Shown one piece after another: positions 19,224 through 29,820 of a stretch of DNA of 64,000 bases. Position numbers and translations under genes: made by a program. Origin of the DNA: Eubacteriales Family XIII. Incertae Sedis bacterium (GTDB taxonomy: Bacteria; Bacillota; Clostridia; Peptostreptococcales; Anaerovoracaceae). The stretch lies in contig JAISTV010000001.1 of assembly GCA_031272485.1 (NCBI GenBank), forward strand, positions 1 to 64,000, written 5' to 3'. Numbering within the stretch: the stretch's first letter is position 1; each line of letters opens with the position of its first letter. The notes beneath the pieces were generated by a model that saw nothing but the letters and a program-made list of their open reading frames with translations, did no database searches and was not told the DNA's origin.

Positions 19224-20075
19224 ATGGAGATTATGATTATCACGGGGCTGTCCGGCGCGGGCAAGAGCCAGGCGGCCGACTATTTCGAGGACAACGGGTA
19301 CTATTGCATAGACAACCTGCCGCCCTCGCTCATCCACAGCTTTCTCGACCTCATCCGGCGCGGCGGCCATCCGGTGGACAAGGCGGCCTTCGTCATAGAC
19401 ATCCGCGGCGCGGAATTCCTCAGCCAGCTGAAAGAGAACCTGGAGCTCCTCAAGAAAGAGGGCAATTTCTACCGTATTCTGTTCCTCGACGCCGGCGACG
19501 ACGTGCTTCTGCGCCGGTACAACGAGTCCCGCCGGGCGCATCCGCTGGCACACGGGATTACCAACGCCGAGGCGCTGGCCAGCGAGCGGCGGACGCTGGC
19601 GCCCATCAAGAAGATGGCGGACCTGCATCTGGACACTTCCCGGCTGAACAACGCGCAGCTTGTAAGTTCGCTCGCGCATCTGCTCGGCGACGGGTCAAGT
19701 GCGGAGACGTTCAAGGTTATCATCCAATCGTTCGGCTACAAGTATGGCATGCCGGACGAGGCGGATCTTATTTTCGACATGCGGTTCATACCGAACCCGT
19801 TTTACGTGGACAGCCTGAAGAAGCTCACCGGAAACAGCAAGAAGGTGCGGGACTACGTCATGCGCGCGCCGGAGGCCAAGGTGTTTCTGGAGGAGGTCAT
19901 AGGACTGTTCGAGACGCTCAAACCGGCGTACATCCGTGAGGGGAAGAACAGCCTGAATATAGCGTTCGGCTGTACGGGCGGGCAGCACCGTTCCGTGGCA
20001 GTAGCCAATGTGTTCTTCGAGCGGCTTAAGGAAGCCGGCGAGGACGTCGTGCTGCGGCACCGGGAGGTGAAGTAG
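19224..20075 (+). CDS. rapZ: RNase adapter protein / GlmZ decay-type nucleotide-binding protein
   Basis: IITGLSGAGKSQAADYFEDNGYYCIDNLPPSL, GCTGGQHRSVAVAN. Confidence 0.96.
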   Translation: MEIMIITGLSGAGKSQAADYFEDNGYYCIDNLPPSLIHSFLDLIRRGGHPVDKAAFVIDIRGAEFLSQLKENLELLKKEGNFYRILFLDAGDDVLLRRYNESRRAHPLAHGITNAEALASERRTLAPIKKMADLHLDTSRLNNAQLVSSLAHLLGDGSSAETFKVIIQSFGYKYGMPDEADLIFDMRFIPNPFYVDSLKKLTGNSKKVRDYVMRAPEAKVFLEEVIGLFETLKPAYIREGKNSLNIAFGCTGGQHRSVAVANVFFERLKEAGEDVVLRHREVK

Positions 20076-20076
20076 C

Positions 20077-21045
20077 TTGCCGGGGATTACGGTCATAGGC
20101 GGCGGTACGGGACTCTCCGTACTGCTTCGCGGGATTAAGAATATTTCGGATAAGGAACTGACGGCCATCGTGTCCGTGGCGGACGACGGCGGGAGCAGCG
20201 GGATTCTGCGCGAGGATCTGGGGATGCTGCCGCCGGGCGACATCCGCAGCTGCCTGCTGGCGCTGGCCAGCGAAGAAGAAGGGATGCGGGAGATTCTCGC
20301 GTACCGCTTTTCCGGCGGCAGGCTCGACGGGCAGAACGTGGGGAACCTGCTGATCGCGGCGGCGTCGGAGATTTACGGCGGCTTTCAGAAGGGCCTCGAA
20401 CGCGTGAGCGACATCCTCAAGGTGCGCGGCAAGGTGGTGCCCGTCTGCCCGGAGAAAATGGTGCTGTGCGCGGAGCTGGACAACGGCAATATCGTGGTAG
20501 GCGAATCGCAGATTCCGCGGGTGGCGCTGCGCGAGGGCTCGGCCATCCGCGACGTGTTCCTGGAGTCGGGCGCCTGCCGGATTTCGGACGGGGCGCGCAA
20601 GGCTATCCGCGAGGCGGACATAGTGATTATCGGGCCCGGGAGCCTGTATACGAGCATCATCCCGAACTTCCTCACGGACGGCCTGGCGCAGGAGCTGAGT
20701 AGGAGTGAAGCGATGAAGTTCTTCATTGGCAACGTCATGACACAGCCCGGGGAGACGGACGGGATGAGCGTGGCGGACCATGTGCGGGTGCTGACACGGT
20801 ACGCGGAGGGCGTGCGGATTCAGTGCGTGCTTGCGAACAACGTGCGGCTGCCGGAAGACGTGCTGCGCAAGTACACGGAGGACGGCGCGGCGCAGCTCCT
20901 GCCCACGGACGAGGACCGCGACTATCTCGCCGCGGCGGGGATAGAGCTGGTCGAGGGGGCTTTCATCGAATCGTTCAAGGGGTACATCCGGCACGACGCG
21001 GCGCGGGTGGCGGAGGCGATTTCGTGTCGTTTTCGTCAGAAGTAA
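20077..21045 (+). CDS. yvcK: Gluconeogenesis factor YvcK/CofD-like
   Basis: ITVIGGGTGLSVLLRGIK, IVSVADDGGSSGILREDLGMLPPGDIRSCLLAL; TTG start. Confidence 0.94.
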   Translation: MPGITVIGGGTGLSVLLRGIKNISDKELTAIVSVADDGGSSGILREDLGMLPPGDIRSCLLALASEEEGMREILAYRFSGGRLDGQNVGNLLIAAASEIYGGFQKGLERVSDILKVRGKVVPVCPEKMVLCAELDNGNIVVGESQIPRVALREGSAIRDVFLESGACRISDGARKAIREADIVIIGPGSLYTSIIPNFLTDGLAQELSRSEAMKFFIGNVMTQPGETDGMSVADHVRVLTRYAEGVRIQCVLANNVRLPEDVLRKYTEDGAAQLLPTDEDRDYLAAAGIELVEGAFIESFKGYIRHDAARVAEAISCRFRQK

Positions 21046-21965
21046 AGAGCGAGCTCGCGCGTACCGCCTTCGGGAAGAGCTGCTGCGCGTCCGCGGAGCT
21101 GGCGGGAATCATCCGGTCCTGCGGGGCCATACACATAGAAGGAAAAGGCGACCTCGGGGTGCGTCTGGTGACCGAGAACGCGGCGGTGGCGCGGCGGATT
21201 AAGACGCTGCTCTCGGAGCGGTTTTCCGCCGACGCGAGTCTGCTGGTCGGGGAACACTCGTTTGCGCGCGGGCGGCGGGCCTATGCGCTGCACCTGAGCG
21301 GCAAGCGGGGCGGGAACCGGATTCTGCGCGAGACGGACATAGTGAAGCCTGCCGGGAGCCGGCGGCACATGGAGGAGGGTCTCTCCGAGCGGTTCTTCCG
21401 CAAGAAGTGCTGCCGCAAGGCGTTGCTGCGCGGGCTGTTTCTGGGCGCGGGTACGGTGAGCGACCCGAAGAGCGGCTATAACCTGGAGCTGGTGTTCGCG
21501 GACGAGGCCACGGCGGCCTCCGCGCGGAAGCTGTTCGGCAGCTTCACGGATCTGAAGGCGGGCGTGCGCCAAAGGCGCGGGCGCATCGTGGTGTACCTCA
21601 AGGATTCCGAGCAGATTAAAGACGTGCTGACCATCATGGGCGCGCACGCCAAGCTCCTGGCGTTCGAGGACGTGCGCCTCATGAAGGAACTGCGCGGGCG
21701 CACAAACCGCGTGAACAATTGCGAGCTGGCCAACGTGGACCGCGCGCTGGCTACCTCTTCGCGCGAACTGGATGCCATACAGAGCATCCGCCGCCGCAAC
21801 CTCCTCGACGAACTGCCGTCGGGTCTCCTCGACACCGCCCTGATACGCTTAGACCACCCGGACGCCACCCTCGCGGAGCTGGGCGCCCTGCACACCCCGC
21901 CCATAGGCAAGTCCGCCGTGAGCGCACGAATGAAGCGAATCGAAAAATTCGCGGAGGAAGGGTAA
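21024..21965 (+). CDS. whiA: DNA-binding protein WhiA
   Basis: SFSSEVKSELAR N-terminus, NRVNNCELANVDRALATSSRELDAIQSI, C-terminal HTH SARMKRIEKFAEE; GTG start at 21024 within listed ORF. Confidence 0.94.
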   Translation: MSFSSEVKSELARTAFGKSCCASAELAGIIRSCGAIHIEGKGDLGVRLVTENAAVARRIKTLLSERFSADASLLVGEHSFARGRRAYALHLSGKRGGNRILRETDIVKPAGSRRHMEEGLSERFFRKKCCRKALLRGLFLGAGTVSDPKSGYNLELVFADEATAASARKLFGSFTDLKAGVRQRRGRIVVYLKDSEQIKDVLTIMGAHAKLLAFEDVRLMKELRGRTNRVNNCELANVDRALATSSRELDAIQSIRRRNLLDELPSGLLDTALIRLDHPDATLAELGALHTPPIGKSAVSARMKRIEKFAEEG

Positions 21966-21980
21966 GGCGCGGGCTAAGTA

Positions 21981-22562
21981 TTAATCGTCTTCGTAGGGGT
22001 CGCGGTAGTCTTCGTCGTCTTCTTCGTCGTCGTAGGCGCTTTCCAGCGCGGAGAGGGGCATGATGTATTCGTCTATGGTGTAGCTTAACGCGTCGGAGAA
22101 GTCGAAGCGGTATTCGTTGTCCGTGAGGTTTTCGGAGCGGGCGAGGGATATGGCCTCGCAGACGGGAACCACGAGCGGGGCACTGTCTTCCGCGCCTACC
22201 GGGTGCGCCGTTACCTCGCTGTCGAAGAGGTACCAGTTGCGGAACCGTACGAATTCCTCGCCGTATACCTGGCGGTTTCCTTCCGCGTCCAGCGTGGCCG
22301 CGAGGCCCGAGAGGGTGCGTCCTATGGTGTCCAGAAGCGAGTAGAGCTCGTGCTGGGTGTCCGGCGCCACGCGGAGCAGCTCCTCGAAGTAGCCGTCCGT
22401 GAGCTCCTGCAGGGTGTCCTGTTCTACCTCCTCGAAGAACTGCAGGAAGGCGTCCTGCGATATGTCCTCCTCGGACTCAACCAGTTCCGCGTACTGTTCG
22501 AAGTACGCGAGGTCCCCCACCGATTCGAGTTCCAACAGTTCGAGAAGATCATCGTAATCCAT
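21981..22562 (-). CDS. Acidic protein of unknown function
   Basis: ORF between whiA and murI with SD-like context; very acidic C-terminus YDDEEDDEDYRDPYEDD; no family recognised. Confidence 0.65.
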   Translation of the reverse strand: MDYDDLLELLELESVGDLAYFEQYAELVESEEDISQDAFLQFFEEVEQDTLQELTDGYFEELLRVAPDTQHELYSLLDTIGRTLSGLAATLDAEGNRQVYGEEFVRFRNWYLFDSEVTAHPVGAEDSAPLVVPVCEAISLARSENLTDNEYRFDFSDALSYTIDEYIMPLSALESAYDDEEDDEDYRDPYEDD

Positions 22563-22563
22563 A

Positions 22564-23382
22564 TTACTTGAGTCCCTCCAGTTCCAGATTCTTAAAGGCG
22601 ATAGCGAATTCGCTGCTTTGGAAAATCCGGTTAATCATATTCAGGAAGTTCTCGGACAGGTCACTGGCGTAAAAGATGTGTTCCCCCTGCGGCTCTTCGG
22701 CGAAGCTTTCCGTAGCGGAGAGCGTATCCATGATGCTCGTGAGCACCTGTTCCGACGGGTCTACTATGGTGAGATCCGGGTAGAGCTTGGTTATGTTGCG
22801 ACGGATAAGCGGGTAGTGCGTGCATCCGAGCACGAGGGTGTCAATTCTGTTGTAGCCGATGAAATGGTCGAGGTAGTACTGTATGGTCAGGTCCATGATT
22901 TCGTTCTGTATGATGCCTTCCTCGATGAGCGGCACGAACGCCGGGCAGGGCGTGCCGTAGATGTCGAGCCTGGGGTTGAACTTGAGAATCTTCTTGTAGT
23001 AGGCACCGCTGGCTATGGTCACCTTGGTTCCGATAATCCCCACCTTGTTCTCCGGCGTGCAGTTCTCCGCCACGTAGCGCGCGGCCGGCGAGATGATGCC
23101 GAGGATGGGAATCTGCGGATGCCGCGCCCGCAGGTCCTCGAGGCAGGTGGAGCTCACCGTGTTGCACGGGACCACAATCATCTTCACGTCTTTGGACGCC
23201 AGGAAGTCCGTAATCTGATAGCTGAAACTGCGGATGGTCTGCACCGCCTTGCTGCCGTAGGGCGTGCGCGCGGTGTCGCCAAAATAGACGATGCGCTCCT
23301 TGGGCAGCGCCTGCATAAGGTAGGGAACGGCCGTGAGTCCCCCTAAGCCCGAGTCAAAAAATCCGATTGGTCGATTATCCAC
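22564..23382 (-). CDS. murI: Glutamate racemase
   Basis: RPIGFFDSGLGGLTAVPYL, IVPCNTVSSTCL, LVLGCTHYPLI. Confidence 0.96.
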   Translation of the reverse strand: MDNRPIGFFDSGLGGLTAVPYLMQALPKERIVYFGDTARTPYGSKAVQTIRSFSYQITDFLASKDVKMIVVPCNTVSSTCLEDLRARHPQIPILGIISPAARYVAENCTPENKVGIIGTKVTIASGAYYKKILKFNPRLDIYGTPCPAFVPLIEEGIIQNEIMDLTIQYYLDHFIGYNRIDTLVLGCTHYPLIRRNITKLYPDLTIVDPSEQVLTSIMDTLSATESFAEEPQGEHIFYASDLSENFLNMINRIFQSSEFAIAFKNLELEGLK

Positions 23383-23459
23383 ATTCTCACCTATGATATA
23401 CTCTTACTGATAGCAAAATAATAAACCCTTTTCGGGTAGGTCGCAAGTGCGGAGGGGAC

Positions 23460-25247
23460 ATGACGAAACAGAGAAGCGAGATAGCAAGCAAATACAAATG
23501 GAACATGCGTGCCATGTACAAGGATCAGGCGGAATGGGAGGCGGATTATGCCCGCGCCCTGACGCTGGCGGAGGACTACGGAAAGTTCTCCGGCAAGCTG
23601 GGCCAGGATGCCAAAACCCTGCTCGCGGCGTTCAAGGCCGCCGATGCCGTCTGGCAGGTCACGGAGAAGGTCTTTGTCTACGCCCGGATGCGGCGCGACG
23701 AGGACAACCGCGTGGCGAAATACCAGGTCCTGTCGGACCGTGCGCAGGCCCTCATTGCCAAGGTGGGTGCGGCGCTCTCGTTTTTCACGCCGGAGTTTCT
23801 GGCCATCCCCCGAAAGAAGCTCGACGAGTTTATGACCACGGGCAAGGGGCTCAAGCAGTACGCCTACACGGTCCAGGTCCTGCTGCGCGAGAAGGCGCAC
23901 GTCCTGAAGAAGGACCAGGAGCATCTCATGGCGCAGCTCGGTGAGGTCCTGGGCAGCACCAATGAAGTGTTTAGCATGTTTAATAATGCCGACCTCCGCT
24001 TCGGGAACATAAAGGACGAGAAGGGGGTGAGCACGGAGCTCACGCACGGCAACTACATACGGTTTATGGAGTCGCCCAACCGGTTCGTGCGCCGCAGCGC
24101 GTACGAGAAGATGTACGCGGCCTACGGGGCGCACATCAACACGCTGGCGGTGAACTACGCCTACAACACCAAGGTGGACGTGGTGACCTCGCGGATTCGC
24201 GGCTACAAGAGCAGCCTCGTGCGGGCGCTGTCCGCGGACAACGTGCCCGAGTCCGTCTACGACAACCTGATCAGGATCGTGAACGAAAATCTGGGGAGCC
24301 TGCACCGCTATATGGATCTGCGTCGGCGGATTCTGAAGGTCGGCAAGCTCAAGATGTACGACGTATACGTCCCGCTGTATTCGCTCAAGAAGGACAAGAC
24401 GGACTTTTCGCAGGCTGTGAAGCTCATGAAGCAGGGGCTGGCGCCGCTTGGCAAGGAGTACATTTCCCGGCTGTCGGACGGCGTGAAGGCCGGCTGGATA
24501 GACGTCTTCGAAAACGTGGGCAAGACCAGCGGCGCGTACTCCTTCGGGAGCTACGACTCCATGCCGTACGTCCTGATGAACTTCAGCGGCAAGCTCAAGG
24601 ATGTGTTTACGCTCGTCCACGAGATGGGGCATTCCATGCACGCGCTGTACACGCGCGAGACGCAGCCGTTCCGCTACGGGGGTCACTCCATCTTCACGGC
24701 GGAGGTGGCCTCCACGGTGAACGAGAGCCTGCTCATGCACCATCTGCTCGAAACGCGCAAAAGCAAGGCGGAGCAGCGCTACTTTATAAACCTCTACCTC
24801 GAGGAGTTCCGCACCACGCTCTTCCGCCAGACCATGTTCGCGGAGTTCGAGCGCTACACGCACGCGGAGGCGGAGGCGGGCGTGCCGCTTACGGCGGCGG
24901 CCCTGAGCGACGCGTACGGCAAGCTCAACGCCAAGTACTTCGGGCCCTGCGTGGAGACGGACGCGCAGATATCCATGGAGTGGGCGCGCATCCCGCATTT
25001 CTACCGCGCGTTCTACGTCTATAAGTACGCCACTGGCTACTCGGCCGCCACGGCCATAGCGGACCGCATTCTCACCCAGGGCGCGCCGGCCGCGGAAAAG
25101 TACATCCGCTTCCTGAAGACGGGCGAGAGCGCCGACCCCATAGACCTCCTGCAAATCGCGGGCGTGGATATGAGCCGCCCCGAGCCGGTGGAGAACGCCA
25201 TGCAGGTCTTTTCCGGCCTCGTGGACAAGCTGGAGCAGCTGATATAA
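23460..25247 (+). CDS. pepF: Oligoendopeptidase F (M3 peptidase)
   Basis: TLVHEMGHSMHALYTR HExxH motif; EVASTVNESLLMHHLLE. Confidence 0.95.
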   Translation: MTKQRSEIASKYKWNMRAMYKDQAEWEADYARALTLAEDYGKFSGKLGQDAKTLLAAFKAADAVWQVTEKVFVYARMRRDEDNRVAKYQVLSDRAQALIAKVGAALSFFTPEFLAIPRKKLDEFMTTGKGLKQYAYTVQVLLREKAHVLKKDQEHLMAQLGEVLGSTNEVFSMFNNADLRFGNIKDEKGVSTELTHGNYIRFMESPNRFVRRSAYEKMYAAYGAHINTLAVNYAYNTKVDVVTSRIRGYKSSLVRALSADNVPESVYDNLIRIVNENLGSLHRYMDLRRRILKVGKLKMYDVYVPLYSLKKDKTDFSQAVKLMKQGLAPLGKEYISRLSDGVKAGWIDVFENVGKTSGAYSFGSYDSMPYVLMNFSGKLKDVFTLVHEMGHSMHALYTRETQPFRYGGHSIFTAEVASTVNESLLMHHLLETRKSKAEQRYFINLYLEEFRTTLFRQTMFAEFERYTHAEAEAGVPLTAAALSDAYGKLNAKYFGPCVETDAQISMEWARIPHFYRAFYVYKYATGYSAATAIADRILTQGAPAAEKYIRFLKTGESADPIDLLQIAGVDMSRPEPVENAMQVFSGLVDKLEQLI

Positions 25248-25250
25248 GGA

Positions 25251-26069
25251 GTGAAGGACATGCCTACCGCAGCGAGTATCAACATAACCGACAACGGTCA
25301 TGAAATATCGAAGAAGATTTACCGCGAGCTCAAGCAGAAGCTGGAGAACAACGGCTTTACCGTGAACGCGCAGTTCAACCGCGAGGCGGACCTGACGATT
25401 TGCATAGGCGGCGACGGCGCGCTGCTCCGCATGCTGGAGGAGAACAACTTCCCGACCAAGCCGCCCGTCGTGGGCATAAACACCGGCCACCTGGGCTTCT
25501 TCCAGGAACTCGACGTGAAGGACGTGGACGAGTTCATCTTCAAGTACAAGAGCGACCAGTTCGTGCAGCAGATTTACCGCACGGTCTACGCGGACATTTC
25601 CACCGAGAAGGAGACCATCCGCCTCAAGGCCCTGAACGAGATCGTCTTCCGCGGCGCCGAGTCGCACATGGCGCGCCTGAACATCTTCATAGGCGAGAGC
25701 TTCATAGAGAAGTTCGTGGGCGACGGCATAAGCATCTCCACGCCGGCGGGCAGCACCGCGTACAACTACGCGCTGGGCGGCCCCATAGTGGACCCGCGCC
25801 TTGACCTGCTTCTCGTGACGCCAATAGCGCCCCTGAACACCACGGCCTACCGCTCCTTTACGTCGAGCATAGTCCTGCCGCCCGACCTGGCTTTTGCGGC
25901 CTTCCCGGAGTACCCGCTGTCCCGCAAGCTGCTGATTACCGCAGACGGCAAGCAGCTGAACATGGAGGGCATCCGCAAGATTCGCGCGGGTTTTAACGAC
26001 GAGCCCATAACCCTCCTGCGCTTCAAGGACTACGACTTCTGGCGCACCGTGAAGGGTAAGCTTCTCTAA
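25251..26069 (+). CDS. nadK: NAD kinase
   Basis: ICIGGDGALLRML, VGINTGHLGFFQEL, GDGISISTPAGSTAYNYALGGPIV. Confidence 0.93.
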   Translation: MKDMPTAASINITDNGHEISKKIYRELKQKLENNGFTVNAQFNREADLTICIGGDGALLRMLEENNFPTKPPVVGINTGHLGFFQELDVKDVDEFIFKYKSDQFVQQIYRTVYADISTEKETIRLKALNEIVFRGAESHMARLNIFIGESFIEKFVGDGISISTPAGSTAYNYALGGPIVDPRLDLLLVTPIAPLNTTAYRSFTSSIVLPPDLAFAAFPEYPLSRKLLITADGKQLNMEGIRKIRAGFNDEPITLLRFKDYDFWRTVKGKLL

Positions 26070-26075
26070 GCGCCA

Positions 26076-27032
26076 ATGGCCATGCCCTACGACCTCATCT
26101 ATGTAGCCACGGACCTCGACGCCGGTATGACGGTGAAGGGAGCGCTTAGGCGCGCGAAGGGACTGTCCGCGCGCCAGATTCGTCGCATCATAGGCGGCAC
26201 GGGCGTGCACGGCGAAAAGCCTGAGGCCGGCGGGGAAGGCGGCGTGTTTCTAAACGACAGGCCGGCGCGGTTTGTGGACCGCGTGCAGGCGGGCGACCGC
26301 ATAGGTCTCCTCTACCCGCGGGAGGACACGTACCTCACGCCGCAGGAGATGCCGCTTAACATACTCTACGAAGACGAGGACATCCTCGCGGTGGACAAGC
26401 CGCCGGGCATCGTGGTGCATCCGACCAAGGGACATCCGGACGGGACGCTGGCCAACGGCATAGTCTTCCGGATGCGGGCGCGCTGCGAGAACTACCGGCC
26501 GCGGTTTATCAACCGGCTGGATATGGGTACGTCGGGGATCGTATTAATAGGAAAGAACGCGCACGCGCAGAGCCGCTTTACCCAGATGGCCGCCAAGGGC
26601 CAGGTGGAAAAGCGCTACATAGCCGTGTGCTACGGCGCGCCCGAGCCGCCCGCGGGCGTGATAGACCTGCCCATAGGCATGGCGGACGGGAGCACGGTGG
26701 TGCGCACGGTGCGCGCGGACGGCGCGCCCTCCGTAACGGAGTACGAGACGCTTACCACGTTCGCGCTGCCGGACGGCACGCCCGTAAGCGCGCTGAAACT
26801 GCGGCTTCTCACGGGACGGACGCACCAGATACGGGTGCATCTTTCTCACGCGGGGCACGCCGTGGTGGGGGATTCGCTGTACGGACCGCCCGGGCGCGGC
26901 GATATGGACCGGCAGGCGCTTCACGCCGTAGGACTCTACTTCCCGCATCCAAACACAGGGGAGCGGATAGAGGTGGTCTCGCCGCTTCCGCCGGACATGC
27001 AGGCGTTAACCGGAGGGGCCGCGGCGGAATAA
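26076..27032 (+). CDS. RluA-family pseudouridine synthase
   Basis: INRLDMGTSGIVLIGKNAHAQSRF, LLTGRTHQIRVHLSHAGHAVVGDSLYG. Confidence 0.94.
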   Translation: MAMPYDLIYVATDLDAGMTVKGALRRAKGLSARQIRRIIGGTGVHGEKPEAGGEGGVFLNDRPARFVDRVQAGDRIGLLYPREDTYLTPQEMPLNILYEDEDILAVDKPPGIVVHPTKGHPDGTLANGIVFRMRARCENYRPRFINRLDMGTSGIVLIGKNAHAQSRFTQMAAKGQVEKRYIAVCYGAPEPPAGVIDLPIGMADGSTVVRTVRADGAPSVTEYETLTTFALPDGTPVSALKLRLLTGRTHQIRVHLSHAGHAVVGDSLYGPPGRGDMDRQALHAVGLYFPHPNTGERIEVVSPLPPDMQALTGGAAAE

Positions 27033-27055
27033 TTTACGAATAAGTGACGCAAGCA

Positions 27056-27084
27056 TTGAAAAACGCGCCCTCAAATAGTAAAAT
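27056..27084 (+). promoter_or_regulatory. Candidate promoter for ilvC
   Basis: TTGAAA-N17-TAAAAT 38 bp upstream of ilvC start. Confidence 0.6.
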
Positions 27085-27121
27085 GAATGTTCAAGTGCAG
27101 TAGTCATAAGGAGGATGAATC

Positions 27122-28114
27122 ATGGCGAAGATTTTTTATGAAAGTGATACGGATCTGTCGGTGCTGAGCGGCAAGACCGTGGCGATTATCGGTTACGGCA
27201 GCCAGGGGCATGCGCACGCGCTGAACCTGAAGGAGAGCGGCGTGAGCGTGGTCGTGGGTCTGTACGAGGGCAGCAAGTCCTGGAAGCAGGCGGAGGACGC
27301 GGGGCTGAGCGTGGCTACGGCGGACGCGGCGGCGGCGCAGGCGGATGTGATTATGATCCTCGTTCCGGACGAGAAGCAGCCGGAGATTTACGAGGCGAGT
27401 ATAAAGAAGAACCTGACGGACGGCAAGACGCTTATGTTCGCGCACGGGTTTAATATTCACTTTCAGCAGATTCAGCCTCCGGCGGGCGTGGATGTGGTCA
27501 TGATAGCGCCCAAGGGGCCGGGCCACACGGTTCGCAGCGAGTATACGGAAGGCAAGGGCGTGCCCTGTCTGATCGCGGTTTATCAGGACGCGACGGGGCA
27601 TGCGCAGGATACGGGGCTGGCTTATGCGGCGGGCATAGGCGGGGCGCGCGCGGGCGTGCTGCAGACCACGTTCCGCGAGGAGACGGAGACGGACCTGTTC
27701 GGTGAGCAGGCGGTGCTCTGCGGCGGCGTGACGGCCCTCATGCAGGCGGGCTTTGAGACGCTGGTGGACGCGGGATACGAGCCGGAGAGCGCTTACTTTG
27801 AGTGCATCCATGAGATGAAGCTCATCGTGGACCTCATCTATCAGGGCGGGTTTGCCAAGATGCGCGACTCGATTTCCAACACGGCGGAGTACGGCGACTA
27901 CGAGACGGGCAAGCGAATTATTACGGACGAGTCCAAGGCGGCCATGAAGCAGGTTCTCGCGGAGATTCAGGACGGTACGTTTGCGAACAAGTGGATTACG
28001 GAGAACAAGGTCGGCCGGCCGCACTTCCTGGCGACGCGCCGCATCAAGGCGGAGCATCAGCTGGAGAGCGTGGGCAAGGAGCTGCGTAAGATGTATAGCT
28101 GGGGCGAGAAATAA
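27122..28114 (+). CDS. ilvC: Ketol-acid reductoisomerase
   Basis: [35 protein letters not shown]. Confidence 0.97.
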   Translation: MAKIFYESDTDLSVLSGKTVAIIGYGSQGHAHALNLKESGVSVVVGLYEGSKSWKQAEDAGLSVATADAAAAQADVIMILVPDEKQPEIYEASIKKNLTDGKTLMFAHGFNIHFQQIQPPAGVDVVMIAPKGPGHTVRSEYTEGKGVPCLIAVYQDATGHAQDTGLAYAAGIGGARAGVLQTTFREETETDLFGEQAVLCGGVTALMQAGFETLVDAGYEPESAYFECIHEMKLIVDLIYQGGFAKMRDSISNTAEYGDYETGKRIITDESKAAMKQVLAEIQDGTFANKWITENKVGRPHFLATRRIKAEHQLESVGKELRKMYSWGEK

Positions 28115-28159
28115 GAAGGAAACCGCGGTGTGGGGCCGCGGGGTAATAGGTGTGATGGG

Positions 28160-29818
28160 ATGAAACTGAGCGGAGCGAAAGTTGTAATGGAATGCCTGCT
28201 GGAGCAGGGGGTGGATACGGTTTTCGGCTATCCGGGGGGCACGATTATGCCCCTGTACGATGCGCTGTATGACTACACGGACGACGGCAGAGTGACGCAT
28301 ATTCTTACGAGTCATGAGCAGGGTGCCACCCACGCGGCGGACGGCTATGCGCGTTCGACCGGCAAGGTAGGCGTATGTTTTGTAACGAGCGGGCCGGGCG
28401 CCACGAACACGGTGACGGGGATCGCCACGGCCAATATGGACAGCAGTCCGATTATCGTCATTTCGGGGCAGGTCACGGTGGACTCCATAGGCCGCGACTC
28501 GTTTCAGGAAGTGGACATAGTGGGCATTACGCTGCCGGTGGTCAAGCACAGTTTTGCGTTGCGGCGGGCGGAGGATATCGCGCCGGCGGTGCGCAAGGCG
28601 TTTCAGATAGCCAGAAGCGGCCGGCCGGGACCGGTGCTCATAGACATTCCCAAGAACCTGTTCGGCGCGGTGGTGGAATATGAGAAGAAGGACGCGCTTC
28701 CGCTGTTTCCCTGTCCCGAGGTGGACAAGGACGCGGTGAAGCGGCTGGCGGATCTGATAAACAAGGCGGAGCGGCCGGTCATCTACGCGGGCGGCGGCGT
28801 GAACATAGCCAACGCTTCCGGCGAGCTGACCAAGCTGGCGAAGAAGGCGGACATCCCGGTGGGCACCACGCTTATGTGCCTGGGGTGCATAGACCGTCGC
28901 GACCCGCTTTCGCTGGGCATGGTGGGCATGCACGGCGAGAAGGAGGCGAACCTGGCGTACTCGCATGCGGACCTTTTGATAGCGGTGGGCGCGCGGTTTT
29001 CGGACCGCGTCATAGGCGACCCGAACCGGTTCGCGCAGGACGCGACCATAGTGCACATAGACCTGGATATCTCCGAGATCGATAAGAACATCGGGACGGA
29101 TTTCTCGGTCATAGGCGACGTGAAGGCGGTGCTCGAGGCGCTGCTGCCGCTCGTAAAGAAAAACAAGCACCCGCAGTGGCTCGCGGAGATAGCGAGCTGG
29201 AAGCGGAAGGTGGAGAAGCATACCAAGTTCGGGCCGGACACCATATTCCCCGTGCTGTACGAGGAATTCGGGGAAGACGCCATAGTGGCCACGGACGTGG
29301 GGCAGCATCAGATGTGGACGGCGCAGCGCTGGCCGTTCAGCAAGCCGCGGCATTTCATCACGTCGGGCGGGCTGGGCACCATGGGCTTCGGCCTGGGCGC
29401 GGCCATAGGCAGCCAGAAGGCGCATCCGGATAAGCAGGTCATCTTGATCTCCGGCGACGGCAGCTTCCGCATGAACCTGAACGAGCTAATCACGGTCTCC
29501 TCGCAGGGCATGCCCATAATGGTCTTCGTCATGAAGAACCAGACGCTGGGCATGGTGCGGCAGTGGCAGAAGCTGTTCTTCGGCAGACGCTATTCGGCCA
29601 CGGATCTGCCGGACGTGCTGGACTATGAGAAGCTGGCCGCTTCGGTGGGCCTGACGGGCATAGAGGTCACCAACGTGGAGGAACTCAAGCAAGCCATTGC
29701 CAAGGTCCGGGAGACGGGCCGGGGCGGCGTAATCGCCTGCGACATAGACCTGGACGAGAACGTATGGCCTATCGTGCCGCCGGGCGACGCGATTATGAAC
29801 ATCATTACAGAGGAGTAG
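28160..29818 (+). CDS. ilvB: Acetolactate synthase large subunit
   Basis: MKLSGAKVVMECLLEQGVDTVFGYPGGTIMPLYDAL, HEQGATHAADGYAR, TPP motif GDGSFRMNLNEL; start trimmed to 28160. Confidence 0.95.
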   Translation: MKLSGAKVVMECLLEQGVDTVFGYPGGTIMPLYDALYDYTDDGRVTHILTSHEQGATHAADGYARSTGKVGVCFVTSGPGATNTVTGIATANMDSSPIIVISGQVTVDSIGRDSFQEVDIVGITLPVVKHSFALRRAEDIAPAVRKAFQIARSGRPGPVLIDIPKNLFGAVVEYEKKDALPLFPCPEVDKDAVKRLADLINKAERPVIYAGGGVNIANASGELTKLAKKADIPVGTTLMCLGCIDRRDPLSLGMVGMHGEKEANLAYSHADLLIAVGARFSDRVIGDPNRFAQDATIVHIDLDISEIDKNIGTDFSVIGDVKAVLEALLPLVKKNKHPQWLAEIASWKRKVEKHTKFGPDTIFPVLYEEFGEDAIVATDVGQHQMWTAQRWPFSKPRHFITSGGLGTMGFGLGAAIGSQKAHPDKQVILISGDGSFRMNLNELITVSSQGMPIMVFVMKNQTLGMVRQWQKLFFGRRYSATDLPDVLDYEKLAASVGLTGIEVTNVEELKQAIAKVRETGRGGVIACDIDLDENVWPIVPPGDAIMNIITEE

Positions 29819-29820
29819 AA

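Noticed and set aside
23391-26210. 939-aa minus-strand ORF opposite pepF/nadK
   Set aside because: Low-complexity Arg/Val/His-rich translation opposite two clearly conserved genes; typical high-GC antisense open frame.
27104-29425. 773-aa minus-strand ORF opposite ilvC/ilvB
   Set aside because: Antisense shadow of well-conserved ilv genes; no recognisable domain.
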